A DNA stretch of 64,000 nt from Cymodocea nodosa. Its lineage: Eukaryota > Streptophyta > Magnoliopsida > Alismatales > Cymodoceaceae. Under the pieces are notes generated by a model. That model saw only the letters and a list, made by a program, of their open reading frames with translations, was not told the origin of the DNA and ran no database searches. This document shows, one piece after another, positions 35,087 through 47,800 of this stretch; the stretch's first letter is position 1; every line of letters begins with the position of its first letter. Location of the stretch: NCBI GenBank assembly GCA_036874045.1, contig JAZBRI010000008.1, positions 7,083,001-7,147,000 of the forward strand, written 5' to 3'. Made by a program: the position numbers and the translations under genes.

Positions 35087-35424
35087 CTATTGTATTTGAC
35101 TATAGGTTGTTTCACTATCATTTGCAGCAAATTGTTTAAAATCTTTTATAGTCAAATCCCTTGTCCTTTGCTGGTAGATTTTCCATTTTGCCAAAGATAA
35201 AGATCCACTAATTAATCTGAATAGGGCATCTCCAAAAAATAACTTTGTTTTGACAAGCTTAAGTTTGGAGATAAATACCTGATACCAATTCACATGGATC
35301 TTGTTCATGATAGCATAAGTGGCCAATTTAACAAATTGGCTTAATTCCAGTTCATGCCCTTGCCTTTGATACATTGTTTTGATAAGAACAAAGGCAATAA
35401 ATTGAGCTTTTCCATTAAGGTATT
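35087..35424 (-). pseudogene. Plant-transposon-protein domain, C-terminal part (element I)
   Basis: Read from 35424, KYLNGKAQFIAFVLIKTMYQ is followed by RQGHELELSQFVKLATYAIM, KIHVNWYQVFISKLK, TKLFFGDALFRLI and a C-terminal DLTIKDFKQF. It is uninterrupted for about 112 codons but its 5' part is missing. It is closer to the gypsy A/D/H version (YQRQGH, ELSQFVK) than to the B/C copia version (FQRVGH), although it sits in a copia element. Confidence 0.75.
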
Positions 35425-35425
35425 T

Positions 35426-36872
35426 TGTTTAGAATGAAAAAGTGCATAATATTAAATAATGATTAATTGCATAATATTTAGCTTATTATATGAGAATTAA
35501 GCTATTATGTTATAATTACACTATTATATGCTTTAATGAAAGAATCTGCATAATTTTAGGGAATTAGTGTTAATTAAGTACATTTTTGCACTATCGGTGA
35601 GTTACAGACTTTGTAATTCTTAAGTATCCAAATTGTTTGTTATTTTGGAGAGTTACATTTCATGTGCCAGATGTTATGTTTTAAACGCTTAAAGAATATT
35701 TTATTATTTCCTAGAGTACACGTGTTGTAACCTTAATACATGACTTAAGTGAATTTTCGATAAGTTAGATGCTAACTATCTGAAATGTGTCTAAGCATGG
35801 GATAGTTAGGTTTGCAAGTATCTGAAATATCATTTTATCATAAAACTTATTGAGGACACGTGTCGTGATCTGAAAACCTGATTTAAGTGTGGTTTTATAA
35901 TATTAAGCATGATCTATTTTATTTGCATATATTTATATCATGTACAAGTGCACAGTAACAACTTGTTGAGGTAGTGTTCTTTTTGTTAAAAGATCACATG
36001 CCAACTCATTGAGTTACAAGTTTAAAGGTGTAAAAAGATCATGTGAGAATTTGTTGAGTTAGTGAGTAAAACTATAAGTTGTATATCTGAACTCGTTAAG
36101 TTAAAATTATGCACATGTTGAATTTAAATGTTTTATTATGTCACGTGAGCTGTACATGCTTAACTCATTAAGTTTGCATAACTATACACGTTGAGTTACT
36201 TGAATATACACTAAGGTAACGTGTTGTGTTAGTATTATAAGCTTATAAGTTATTTCTTTATTGCACATATTTTATAATTAAGTCAACGAAGTAAGTTCGT
36301 TGAGTTACACTAACTCCATAGACTAGTTATTTTCTAACATACCACTGTTAGCAGTTGTAGAAATAGGAAATTCGAAGAAAAACCATGATTGCACGTATCA
36401 TGCAGGAATTAACTCATGAAATGAAGAAGAAATCACCATCATTGATATGAATGAAGGAAATCCAACCGATCATTTAGGTAGAAACAGTTACTACTGAAAG
36501 AAATATAAAAGAAGAAGAGAAAGACAAAGAAAAGTGTGTGTGAAGGTGGAGGACCGTGCTAACTACAGGAAGCGTCGGAAGTTCCCTAAGGCTCCACAAC
36601 ACCACCAAAATCACCAACCATTAGAGGTCTGTAAGGATACTTTCCAAATGTCGGGTTGATTCCAAGCCAAACATGGTGACTAACAACCACTGTGAGGAGT
36701 GATCACGTCACGGGAAGGAAAGCCATTTTCACCAAGCATCGACTCATATCTCAAGAGATCGTAAAGCTTATTGCCTTGGTTTTGTGCTAATGCCAATATA
36801 ATGAAGAGGAGATCAACTTACAAGTCTTGGTTCGTGATTCTATAGGGAGACGAGGTAAGATTGTAAGTGATT
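35426..36872 (+). repeat. LTR E: A/D-type gypsy LTR, truncated
   Basis: It begins TGTTTAGAATGAAAAAGTGC like A and D, has a TATA box TATAAAAG at 36504-36511, and matches D up to TTCTATAGGGAGACGAGG near 36840-36860. The end is cut off by the F LTR. A segment of about 370 bp at 35905-36275 is homologous to the copia B/C LTR (15070-15440). No internal gypsy sequence is attached, so whether it was a solo LTR cannot be told. Confidence 0.8.
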
Positions 36873-38311
36873 TGTTAGGACCCTTGTATTTTGATAATGT
36901 AAAAACTTGTGTGAGGAGACAAATTGTATTTCACAGATTAGACAATTCAGCAAAAGATCAAAAGGTAGATAAGTCGATATAGATAGTTCAGAAATTGCTG
37001 CAAGAGATAAACAGGAAATTAGAAGGTTACCAGGCTTAAGTATTTGGAAGAAATAAATCTTCAATGAGTTACTAGGCTTAAGTATTTGATGAGTCAATTT
37101 TAAGCAACAGAAACACCATCAGATGGTTAGAAAATTAACTATCCGAAAATACAAGGACTTCGGAGAGTTTTAAAGATAGTTGGTTGAATGATCAGAGAGT
37201 TAAGGCGCTAACTATCTAGATGTTCAAGGAAATCGAAAAGTTAGGAAAGCTAATTATCCGAAACTTAAGTCATTAAATTTCCCACATGTAGAAATCCAAA
37301 ACAAAAGCTTAAAAGGATTTTTCGAAGAGTTAGAAAACTAACTATCCGAAAAATAAGAAGTTTTGAGAGATTACAGATGTAACTATTTGAAACTTAAGTC
37401 ATCCTATTTTGCACGTGCAGAAATAAGAAAGTAGCTAGAAGCTTAGAAGAATAATTGAGAGGTTACTGTAGCTAACTATTCGAAAGTAGAAGAGTTTTGG
37501 TAAGTTAATAGTTATAACCATTCAAACTTAAGACACTTCATGTGTATGACTTAAATTCTCACATGACGCAGACAAAAGGACTTAAGTGGATTTTCAGTGA
37601 GTTACAGTTGTCCTTCGAAGAGTTACATAGCTAACCATCCAAAAATCAAAGGGAATCAGAAGGTTACAAGCTAGACTGTATACAGAATGGTAACTTACTA
37701 TTTTTGGGACTGACTACATAGTAAGTACAGCAGAAAACATCTGTTAGAAGTGAATATGATCATTATACCTCTTGGTATAAATATGATAAGTAAGGAAAGA
37801 TTGAGACAATGATTATCAAATATTGTGAGTTACTCAGAAATTCTAGCATCACTCTCAAGTCTACAAAATACAAAAATATTCTCAAGTTCACTACAGCACA
37901 AAAGCTCCCTATGCTCAAACTCTGTTTCAAAGTTTAAAGCTATTGGTTCGTGAGTTTCAACCTGAGAACTCACTGTTGGTTAAGAGCTTGCACCTGAAAG
38001 CTCGAAGAAAGGTTGGTTGCTGAGCTTCAACCTGAAAGCTCAAGTGTTGGTTCTTGCTTCAACCTGAAAGTAAGTGTTGTAAGTATTCATATACTTAGTG
38101 AAGCCCAAGTAAATCTTGGGGGTGTACTAGCCAAGTTGGTGAACCACCTAAAAATCTCCTTGTGTTCATTACTTTTTACCGTTTTGGATGTATATTAATT
38201 AATTAAGATCATAGATAAATTGAATCAACCAATTAAGTTAAAAAGGAAGTTAAATTTACACACACACACCATTCACCCCACCCCCCACTAGTGAGCCTTT
38301 CGATCCTAACA
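36873..38311 (+). repeat. 5' LTR of element F
   Basis: It starts TGTTAGGACCCTTG and ends CGATCCTAACA, 1439 bp. A TATA box TATAAATA lies at 37776-37783. From 37110 to 37680 there are repeated palindromic pairs (AGTTA ... TAACTATCCGAAA). It is inserted in LTR E. Confidence 0.88.
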
Positions 38312-38313
38312 TT

Positions 38314-38325
38314 TGGTATTAGAGC
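38314..38325 (+). promoter_or_regulatory. Primer binding site of element F (initiator-Met tRNA)
   Basis: TGGTATTAGAGC differs from the copia consensus by one C-to-T change and lies two bases after the LTR. Confidence 0.9.
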
Positions 38326-38362
38326 TTGGTTAATCCATTGAAAGATTTAACCATCTGGATTA

Positions 38363-39900
38363 ATGGCATAATTTGCTGATGAGAAAAATATCCACAAACT
38401 TTCTTTATTCGATGGTTCCAACTATAATTATTGGAAGAATAGAATAGAGTGTTTCCTTAGGAGTTCTGATGTAAAACTCTAGAAGATTGTCCTTGGAACT
38501 ACACTTCCTACTAGTAATGCCATGGACTGGACTAAGGAGGATGAGAAAATCATCTAGTTGGATGCTCAAGGGTTGAATGCTATATACTATGCACTAACAA
38601 CTGAACAGTATAATAAAGTTTCTGCTTGCATGCCTGCTCATGAAGCTTGGAAAATCCTTCAAGTTACTCATGAAGGTACAAGCTAGGTAAAGGATACAAA
38701 AATTAGCATCCTGTTGAGAAAACTAGAATTATTTAAAATGAATGATAATGAAAGCATAATTGAAATGTTTACAAGATTTACTAAGATTATTAATAGTCTT
38801 AAAGGCTTGGGAAAGGAATTCTCTTCATGTGAATAGGTACAAAAGATTTTGAGAAGTTTAACTGTTGAGTGGAAACAAAAATCTACTTCCATTCAAGACT
38901 CCAAGGACCTCAACAACTACACTATTGAAGAGCTCTTGGGCAATCTACTGGCCCACGAGGTTCAGATGAAAGACTGGAAGGAATAGGAGGGAATTGTTGA
39001 AAAGAAGGCTGAGAAGAAAAAGGGAATTGTATTTCCTTCAATAGAAGAAGCTCTAAGCTGAGATGATTATGAGATTATGTTATTGGCAAGGAATTTCAGA
39101 AAAATCATGAAAAAAACAATAAGACCAGCTCCTCCAAAAGAACAATCCCTACATGCTTTAAATGCAAAAGTCAAGGGCATATACAGAGCTTCTATCTATT
39201 ACAGACAGAAGAGGATCAGACAGATAAGAAAAAAAGATGGAAGAACAAAAAGAAAATGGCTCTTAAAGCTACTTGGGATGATAGTAGCTTCTCAAATAGT
39301 TCTTCAAATTCTGAAGATGAAGCTGCAGCCAACGTGTGCTTTACAGCACAAGAGGTATGCTCCACTTTTCCTTATTGTTCAGAAAATGAGCATGACGATT
39401 TAGATGTAAATAGTCTGCTATGTATAGTAAATAGTCTATATGTTAAATGTAGAGAATATAAGAAAGATATTAAAGTTTGAATAATTATTTAGAAGATTCT
39501 TTTGTTGAGTTAGAAAAAGCTCTTGTTGAAAATAGAAATTTGAAAACTAACATGGATAAATATAGCTGTGATAACTATGAGTTAAGAGAAGAAAATAAAA
39601 ATTTATTAACTGAAATCTCTTATCTGAAAAGTACCATTTGAAAATTTACACAAGGTAAAAAAGGGCTAGATCAAATTATAAGATCTAAACATCCAAATGA
39701 AATTAAATTTGGCCTAGGGTATGCTACACCACAGCAAGTACTTTATTGTGGTGGCATGATTTGATCATATAGAGATGACACTACTGTATTTGCTATCAGA
39801 AGAAGATCAGGTCATATGTGGCTGCCAAGAGGCAATAAATTTAATATTTTAAGGACTAACTCTATTGGACCTAAGAAGATTTGAGTACCAAAAGCCTTAA
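38363..39900 (+). pseudogene. gag: Element F gag, heavily decayed
   Basis: It starts MA, then a stop, then FADEKNIHKLSLFDGSNYNY. It has the copia gag core (YYALTTEQYNKVSACMPAHE, VKDTKISILLRKLELFKM, NYTIEELLGNLLAHEVQM). Stops at CAG-type positions occur near 38499, 38556, 38685, 38835 and 38985. The knuckle near 39148 reads CFKCKSQGHIQSFY, so the last Cys is Tyr. A frameshift near 39200 leads to MALKATWDDSS. A coiled-coil segment follows to about 39760. It is not functional. Confidence 0.82.
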
Positions 39901-42204
39901 TTTCAGTATAAATTGTAGGATAACAAGGAGCTTCAAGCACATACAACAAAATGGATTGTGGACAGTGGATACTCAAAGCTTATGACAGGTAAGAAAAAAT
40001 TTCTTGATTCAGTTAAATGCTTAAGTTCAAGATCTGTTAAATTTGGCAATAATGAAAAATGTAAAATTACTGCAATAGGAAATATAACATCTGAAAATGG
40101 TAGAATTGAGAATGTCTTGCATGTTAATGGACTAAAACAAAACTTATTAAGTGTACGAAAATTATGTGATAAAGGTTATAATGTTTCATTTACTATTGAA
40201 AATTGTTACATCACTGATCAAGCTACAAATAAAATAAAATTTACTGGTTTTAGAAATTGTTTAATATATACACTAAACTTTCCATGTGAAAATTCTACAA
40301 ATAATTCCTGCTTGGTAGCATCTAGTGAAGATGATTGGTTGTGACATAAAAGACTTGGACATGTCAGTATGAAGATTCTTAGAAAGTTATCTAAAAATGA
40401 TTTAGTTAAGGGACTGCCTAAACTAGAATTCAAGAAAGACAAGGTGTGCAATGATTGTATGTTAGGCAAGCAGAAGAGAACTTCTTTTCATAGCAAAAAT
40501 GAGATTACCACCAGAAAGCCATTAGAGCTCTTACATTTGGATATTTTTGGCCCAACTCAAATATCAAGTCTTGGGGGTCGAAAATATACTCTTGTTATTG
40601 TAGATGATTTCTCTAGATTAACTTGGGTAATATTTTTGGCACATAAAAATGAGACATGCAATGAATTTAGAAATTTCTACATAATAGTTCAAAATCAAAA
40701 GGAATTGATAGTGAAGAAAATTAGAAGTGATTATGGAGGAGAATTTAAAAATTATGATTTCGAAAATCTTTATAATACTTTTGGAATCTTACATGAATTC
40801 TCTTGCCCTAGAACTCTAGCTAAAAATGGAGTTGTGGAAAGAAAGAATAGAACATTGCAAGAAATGGCTAGAACTATGTTGAATGTCACTAATCTACCAA
40901 AATTTCTTTGGGCTGAAGTTGTTGGTACAACTTGCCACATCTCCAACAGAACTCATATCAAATCTATGCAGAATGAGACACCTTTTGAACTTTGGTTTGA
41001 TAAGACTCCAAATGTTGGATATTTTAAGACACTTGGATGCAAATGCTTTGTCTTAAACACTAGAGATGCTAAAGACAAGTTTGATTCAAAATCTGAACCT
41101 ACCATACTAGTTGGATATTCTTTTAGAAGCAAAGCATATAGAGTATATTTTGCTAAAGATAGAAGAGTAGAGGAAAGTATAAATGTTTAGTTTGATGAAG
41201 ATTTGATATAGAATTTCAAAAATTTGAAGATTGATAGTGAAAGTGAAAATGAAAATTATGAAAAAGATAACAACAAGAAAAAATTCAGATCTCAAGCATC
41301 AAATTAGAATCAAAATAGTTGGAAATTCAAATTAGACCATCCCATGGAACAAATAATTGGAAATATAACCAAAGGGGTATATACTAGAAGCAAAACACAA
41401 GATATTTGCAATTATTGTGTATTTGTGTTAGAAATTGAGCCAAAATCAGTAGATGAAGCTTGTAAGGATAATTACTAGACAATGGCTATGTTGGAAGAAT
41501 TAAATCAGTTTCAGAAAAATAATGTTTGGGAATTAGTGAAGAAACCTGTAGGAAAATCTATCATTGGGACTAAATGGATTTTCAAAAATAAATTAGATGA
41601 AGAAGGAAACATACTCAAAAATAAAGCTCAACTGGTTGCACAAGGATATAATTAGCAAGAAGGCATTGATTATGAAGAAACTTCTGCACCTGTAGCTAGA
41701 ATTGAAGTTATTAGAATGTTGCTTGCTTTTGCAAGTAGTATGAGGATAAAACTATTTTAAATGGATGTAAAGAGTGCCTTTTTGAATGGAGAAATACAAG
41801 AAGAAGTATTTGTCAAGCAACCCCCCAAATTTGAAGATGAAGTCAATTCAGATCATGTCTATAGATTAAACAAAGCTTTATATGGTCTAAAACAGGCACC
41901 TAGGGCATGGTATGAAAAATTAAAACAGTTCTTAACTGATAATGATTTCATCATAGGCAAAGTGGACAACACTTTGTTTATTAAAACTTTTGATTTACAC
42001 ATGTTGATTGTTCAAATTTATGTTGATGGTATTGTTTTTGGAGCTACATCAGAAAAACTATGTCATGAATTTCAAAATTTGATGAAAATAAATTTGAAAT
42101 GAGCATGATGGGAGAGTTGAAGTTTTTCTTAGGATTACAGATCTATCAAGTGAAAAATGGCATCTTTGTTAATCAGAAAAAATACAGCAAAGAAACTCTA
42201 AAAG
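39901..42204 (+). pseudogene. pol: Element F pol: protease, integrase and part of RT
   Basis: Protease WIVDSG is followed by YSKLMTG. The GAG-pre-integrase has a TGA in place of Trp at 40342, then HKRLGHVSM and CNDCMLGKQK. The integrase core is open from 40369 to 41188 (HLDIFGPTQ, DDFSRLTWVIF, RSDYGGEF, VERKNRTLQEMARTML). RT has stops near 41476, 41653 and 41758, then [31 protein letters not shown] and YVDG at 42019-42030 in place of the catalytic YVDD. A frameshift near 42085 precedes MGELKFFLGLQIYQ. The coding sequence ends at 42204 in the junction with G. Confidence 0.88.
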
Positions 42205-43437
42205 GACGTGCACCACTCTTCTTCAAGGCAACCTTAGAAGATTCACTTGGACGTGCTATAGGTGGTGACAGCCCTATGGAGAATCGATTTCAAGGACTTT
42301 GGGGAGTCATTGCTTGAAGAAACATGGAGGATTAAAAGGTATGATGGAAAGGAGAGATCCTCATACTAGTTTTCATGTTTTACAATTTTAAATGTATGAG
42401 TATGTGGAAGAACGAAATTCTATGCATAAATCTTTATTTTAAATGTTCTAAATTAAAGATTATATATTTTTTTGATGTTAATTGATATAATAATTGAGTT
42501 CATATCATATGTTTCGTGTGAATGATGGTGATGGTGTAAATTGTGAAGGCAGTTTTTCATTTCTTAGATGATCAGAATGTTAGTAGCTTTTCTTCAAATT
42601 GTATGCACTTGTTCATCATCTCTAAATTCCGTTTTTTGTTTCTTTTTGTAAGTATAATGAGTGTATAACAAGCTTACAAAGTTTTAGAATTTTTTAGAAT
42701 GTTTTTCGAAGCTTTTCGATTTTATTTGGTGAAGGTATCAACAGTTTTGAGTCTCTGTTGAGTGCTAATTTTGAGCTCGACGCCTGTGCTGTGTTTGCAT
42801 CGTGTATTTTGTGGAATTCAGTTCTGTAAATTTTCCTTATTAGTATAACGGATCTACTTTCAAGGCGCACTTATTTCGTAGCATTTCATGAAGATTTGAC
42901 AGAGATTTGATTTTTGAATCTAAGGTGCGTTTTCGGAAAGTTTCCATAACCGTCTGCACCCCTTTCTTAAATAAGATATTGCTAGTGTTTTAAGTTGAGT
43001 TAATCCACGAAATCACTGCCATTTGAAAGATATTCCGAGGATCTTTCCAACCGTTATTTATTCTAGATTTTTAAACATTCAAGTTGGAAGTTATTAGAGT
43101 TAAAAGTCGAGCATAAATTCTGTGATTTTCGGATTAATACTCATTGATTTCTTAAATTATCTTATCATAACTAATTGGATTTTAGGGTAATATTATAAAC
43201 CTTAATTGTGCTACGAATTTTGTATATTAATATTAAGTAATTAGAGTTTAATTATGAGTTAGTTTAATGTGGATATTTAATTGAATAATCATTTTAATAA
43301 AATTATTTAAGACAAACTCCTTGTGGATTCGACCCATACTTGCACATGCTTATTACAATGGGCATCGTGCGCTTGCAGTTATAAATGTAAAATTTACACT
43401 TTTTTCGTTAATTTAACAACACATAAAATTGTTTACA
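42205..43437 (+). repeat. 5' LTR of element G, 5' truncated
   Basis: It corresponds to 53432-54674 of the 3' LTR, starting at GGACGTGCACCACTCTTC. It contains CTTGTGGATTCGACCC with TACTTGCACATGC (43319-43350), as in other Athila-like LTRs, and ends TTTACA. The terminal TG and U3 region are missing. Confidence 0.88.
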
Positions 43438-43443
43438 AGTTTT

Positions 43444-43461
43444 TGGCGCCATTGCCGGGGA
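43444..43461 (+). promoter_or_regulatory. Primer binding site of element G (tRNA-Asp type)
   Basis: TGGCGCCATTGCCGGGGA lies six bases after the LTR end and differs by one transition from the expected tRNA-Asp complement. Confidence 0.9.
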
Positions 43462-44818
43462 GTTTTGGTGCTTTAAAATGATTTATTAAGATGATTTGCA
43501 AGATTTAATATCCTTTAAATTGTTTTAGTTTTATTTGTTTTCTTGTTGAGTTATTATTTTTCTTTGTTTATTTGCAAAGAAATGGATACATGGATTGGTC
43601 ATTCTATGTGTTCAATTCTTTGTTATCTGAATTGCTTGTTACATGTTTAATTCAAGTTTATGATTTGGTGACAAGTAGCTTAATGAAGTAATGATAATCT
43701 TTGTGTACAAATTATTAAGACAGAATATGTATGCCTGTAAATTTAAATTTTTTGATGTGCACGAGATTAGAACTCATTTTTATGATATTGTTTCTGAAAT
43801 ACTCGGTTTCTTAGATTTCTTTTGAGTACTTATCCATAAAATTTTGATTAGTATGTTAAAAGATAAAAATCTTAGAAAACAGGGATGTTTTATAGAATTC
43901 TGGATAGGTTTCTGTTAATGAATTTTGAAAATATGATATTATGAAAGTATGTAAAATTTAATTCAGTTATTTTTTTCAGAAATTAGAATAAATTATCTTT
44001 CCAACGAGTATTTATATGCTTCATTTGGATTTATATAAATTTCTGTGTGATTTTTTAAAGTTGAGATATTTAGCTTTCAGCCAAATCGGAAGGTTTCCCT
44101 CTAACCTTCCGAAATTTTTTTGCCATTTCGGAAGGTTAGGTAGTTAACCTTCCAAAATCTTCATATTTTGCTGTTTTTCGGAAGGTTAACCAGTAACCTT
44201 CCGAAACTTTTGCCTTTCCGGAAGGTTAGGTGGCTAACCTTCCGAACTCCCTATGAGTGCAGTTTTTCAGGTATTTCTCTTTATCTGCATGCTTATAATC
44301 CAAACTGCAATTAAATGTTGAAATAACAATTATTTTATCTTTCCAAAAAGTTAATATACGTTGTATTTGGACTTATATACATTTCTGGAGAATTTTTCTA
44401 AAATGACATGTTCTGCAGATTACGAATTCTGAGTTATCTAAGTTTCACCCGATTTTGACAACACTTCAGTTTTGGGAATTTTTATCTCTGATTTTTCTTA
44501 AAAACTAGAAGTAATTACCTTTAAGAAGAGTATTTATTTGTGAATTTACATGCTATATGAATTTCTGTAGAAAACTTTTAAGCCAAGGTAGTACAGTTTA
44601 GTTTCAGAAATTCTATGACTACTTGTTTTAGATGAAACTCAGATTATATACAATGTTTGCGAGATAAATGCTTTGCTATTTGTATCTAGAATTTAGTGGC
44701 ATGATAATAGAATAGTCACTGAATGAATCTACGAAAAATTAAGTTTCAAGTAAAAGAAAAAAATAATTGTTTATCAATTTCTCTATTATGTTGTAGATTT
44801 GCTTAAATCACTTGAAGA
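43462..44818 (+). other. Leader of element G with an array of four hairpins
   Basis: This non-coding leader of about 1.36 kb lies between primer site and pol. At 44088-44248 four successive inverted repeats of CGGAAGGTTA with TAACCTTCCG occur, separated by short AT-rich spacers. The remainder is AT-rich with no gene. Confidence 0.75.
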
Positions 44819-47800
44819 TTGTGCTTGATTGAATACATTCGGTTTGTTCATTTAGTTGAAAATTTGCATGCCATTCTAGATAAATATTTAATTTATAATA
44901 TGGATGAATTTAGTTTTGATTTAACACCTACATGTTCCAAATGTAAATTGAATAATCACGTTGATGTTGATTGCCCATTTTATATGCTAAATAGCAATGT
45001 AGGTGCTTGTTCTAGTTCTAATGTTAGCCTATCTATGCTAAATTTAAATTATAATGCTGATGCTTATGACACTAGTAGCTATAGTTGTGAAATTAAAATG
45101 GAAAAGCCTATAGGAAATATTTCCAATGCTGAATCTTCAGTCAACCTAGCTAAGGCAATTGTTGAACTTAACACCTCTATGGATTTATTAAACTTAGCAA
45201 AAGCCTCTAGTGCCCCCATTGACATAGATGGTTATGAAAACATAGATTTAAGATCAACATCCTTGGTTGAGGATGAATCATTTGAAACTTATGTTGCTTT
45301 AAGGTCTAGGAGAGAGGTGAGCATTCCTAAAAAGGAAACTCCTTCTCTTATACCGATGAGTGTTCCTACAGATGATTTAGGTTCATCCAATCAACTAAAT
45401 AAAAAATCTGAAAATGAAATTTTATTGGGTGATAAAAAGGGTAAAGGTAAGTTATCCGAGGTAAGTATCCCTTTAGAAAGTCAACCTACCCCTTTTCCCC
45501 ATAGATTAAGAACTCCACATAAGGATATTGATCAGAATATTAAGATGAGAGAAATCTTTGAACAGGTTAGGATTAACATTCCATTACCAGATGCAATAGA
45601 GCAAATACCTACCTATGCCAAGTTTTTAAAGGAATTATGTACAAAGAAACGAGCTAGGAAGACACCTATGAAAGTGTGCTTAGCTAAATCCGTTAGTGCC
45701 TATTTCTATCAAGACTTGCCTAAGAAGTTTAGTGATCCAAGTACTCCAACCATCTCTTGTACAATTGGAGATATCTATTTTGATAGAGCATTGATAGATT
45801 TGGGAGCAGGAGTAAATGTTATGTCATCTGGTGTTTATGTGAACCTAGGACTTAATGGTATTCAACCCACTAAGGTTCTCATTCAACTAGCTGACCATTC
45901 TTTTAGAACTCCCTTAGGAGTTGTTGAAAACATATTGATTAAGATTAAAGATTTTGTCTATCCCATAGATTTTATTGTCTTAGAAAATCAACCTTCACCT
46001 AGTAGAAAGCAGAATGTGCCCCTTATTTTAGGAAGACCCTTCCTAGCCACAGCAGATGCATATATAGGATTTAGAGATGGGTCTATGCAAATAACATATG
46101 GTGATGCTAAGGTTGATTTAAATATTTTTAAATCTCACCCAGAAGTTAAAATTTTAGATAATGAAAATTTTAATGTGAGCTTATTAAGCATTATGGATGA
46201 AGGTGAGGGGGTAGAAAATTATAGTTTATCTAAAGATGAAGATTATCCACCTATAGAACATGAGGTTGATCTAGCACATATCTATGACTTAGATGATGAC
46301 ATTGGTGAGAGTGATAGTATTTTTGAATTAAATTACATAGAGCCTTTAGAAAGAGTTTTAGGAGAGATTAAGAAACCATCTATTGTTGAACCACCTTCTC
46401 TTGAACTAAAACCCTTGCCTCATGACCTTAAGTATGCCTATTTGGGAAAAGAGAACACCTTGCCAGTTATTTTGTCTTCCCATCTTTCTAGAGAGCAAGA
46501 AGAGAAGTTGTTGGTAATTTTAAAAAAACATAAGGAGGCCATTGGTTGGATCATGGCCGACATCAAAGGAATTGACCCTAGTTTATGTCAACATAGAATT
46601 CATTTGAATAATGATAGTACACCTTCTAGGGACCCATAGAGAAGATTAAACCCAAACATAAAAGATGTGGTTAGAAAAGAAATTATTAAGTGGCTAGATC
46701 ATGACATCATTTATCCTATTTCTGATAGTCCTTGGGTTAGCCTTGTTCAAGTTGTCCCAAAGAAATCTGGTATTACAGTTGTAGAAAATAGTAATCATGA
46801 ACAAGTCCCTACTAGAGTGTAAACAGGATGGCGAGTGTGTATTGATTATAGGAAACTAAATACCGCCACTAGGAAAGACCATTTTCCCTTACCTTTTATG
46901 AATCAAATGTTAGAGAAGTTAGCTGGGCAAGAATATTATTGTTTCCTAGATGGTTATTCTGGATATAACCAAATTCCTGTAGCACCTTGTGACCAAGAGA
47001 AAACCACATTCACATGTCCTTTTGGTACTTTTGCATTCCGGCGCATGCCCTTTGGTTTGTGTAATGCTCCTGCAACTTTTCAAAGGTGTATGACTGGAAT
47101 CTTTTCAGACATGATTGATAACTTCTTAGAGATTTTTATGGATGGTTTCTCTGTGTCAGGATCTTCCTTTGATGTGTGTCTTAAGAATTTAGAGTTGGTT
47201 TTAAAAAGATGTATAGAGAAAAATTTGGTTTTAAATTGGGAGAAATACCACTTCATGGTGCAACATGGAATTGTGTTGGGCCATGTTGTTTCTAAGAATG
47301 GGTTGGAAGTAGATAAAGCCAAAGTAGACTTGATAGTCAACCTACCACCTCCTAAATCTGTTAAGGATATAAGAGCTTTTTTGGGTCATGCTGGGTTTTA
47401 TAGACGATTTATTAAGGATTTTAGTAAGATTGCCCATCCTTTAACTAGTTTATAATCAAAGGATCATAAGTTTGAATTCTCTGGAGAATGTCAAGATGCC
47501 TTTGATAAGCTTAAGGGAGTCCTCACCTCAGCCCCTATTGTGTATCCACCCGATTGGTCTCAACCATTCGAGTTGATGTGTGATGCATCGGATTATGCAA
47601 TTGGTGCTGTGTTGGGGCAAAGAATTGATAAATTACCTAGGGTAATCTATTATGCTACTAAGACTCTTAATGCAACCTAATTGAACTATACAGTTACAAA
47701 GAAAGAATTTTTAGCTATAGTTTTTGCTCTTGAGAAGTTTAGATCTTATTTGCTAGGCTCTAAGGTTATCATTTTCACCGATCTTTCTGCCATTAAATAT

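Larger units (their letters stand above)
33044..35425 (-). mobile_element. Element I: minus-strand copia fragment (3' LTR plus env-position ORF)
   Basis: The 3' LTR is at 33044-34699. Read on the minus strand, a polypurine tract (CATCATCAAAAAAGGGGAGA) precedes it and the end of a plant-transposon-protein ORF lies upstream. It is truncated at 35425 by LTR E. It is a different family from B/C and F by LTR sequence but has the same layout. Confidence 0.8.
36873..42204 (+). mobile_element. Element F: Ty1/copia retrotransposon, 3' truncated
   Basis: It has a 5' LTR, an initiator-Met primer site, gag and pol up to RT, then stops abruptly at 42204, where gypsy element G begins in the middle of its LTR. 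RNase H and the 3' LTR are absent. It has many stops, chiefly TAG at Gln positions. The family is distinct from B/C by LTR but its protein order is the same. Confidence 0.88.
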
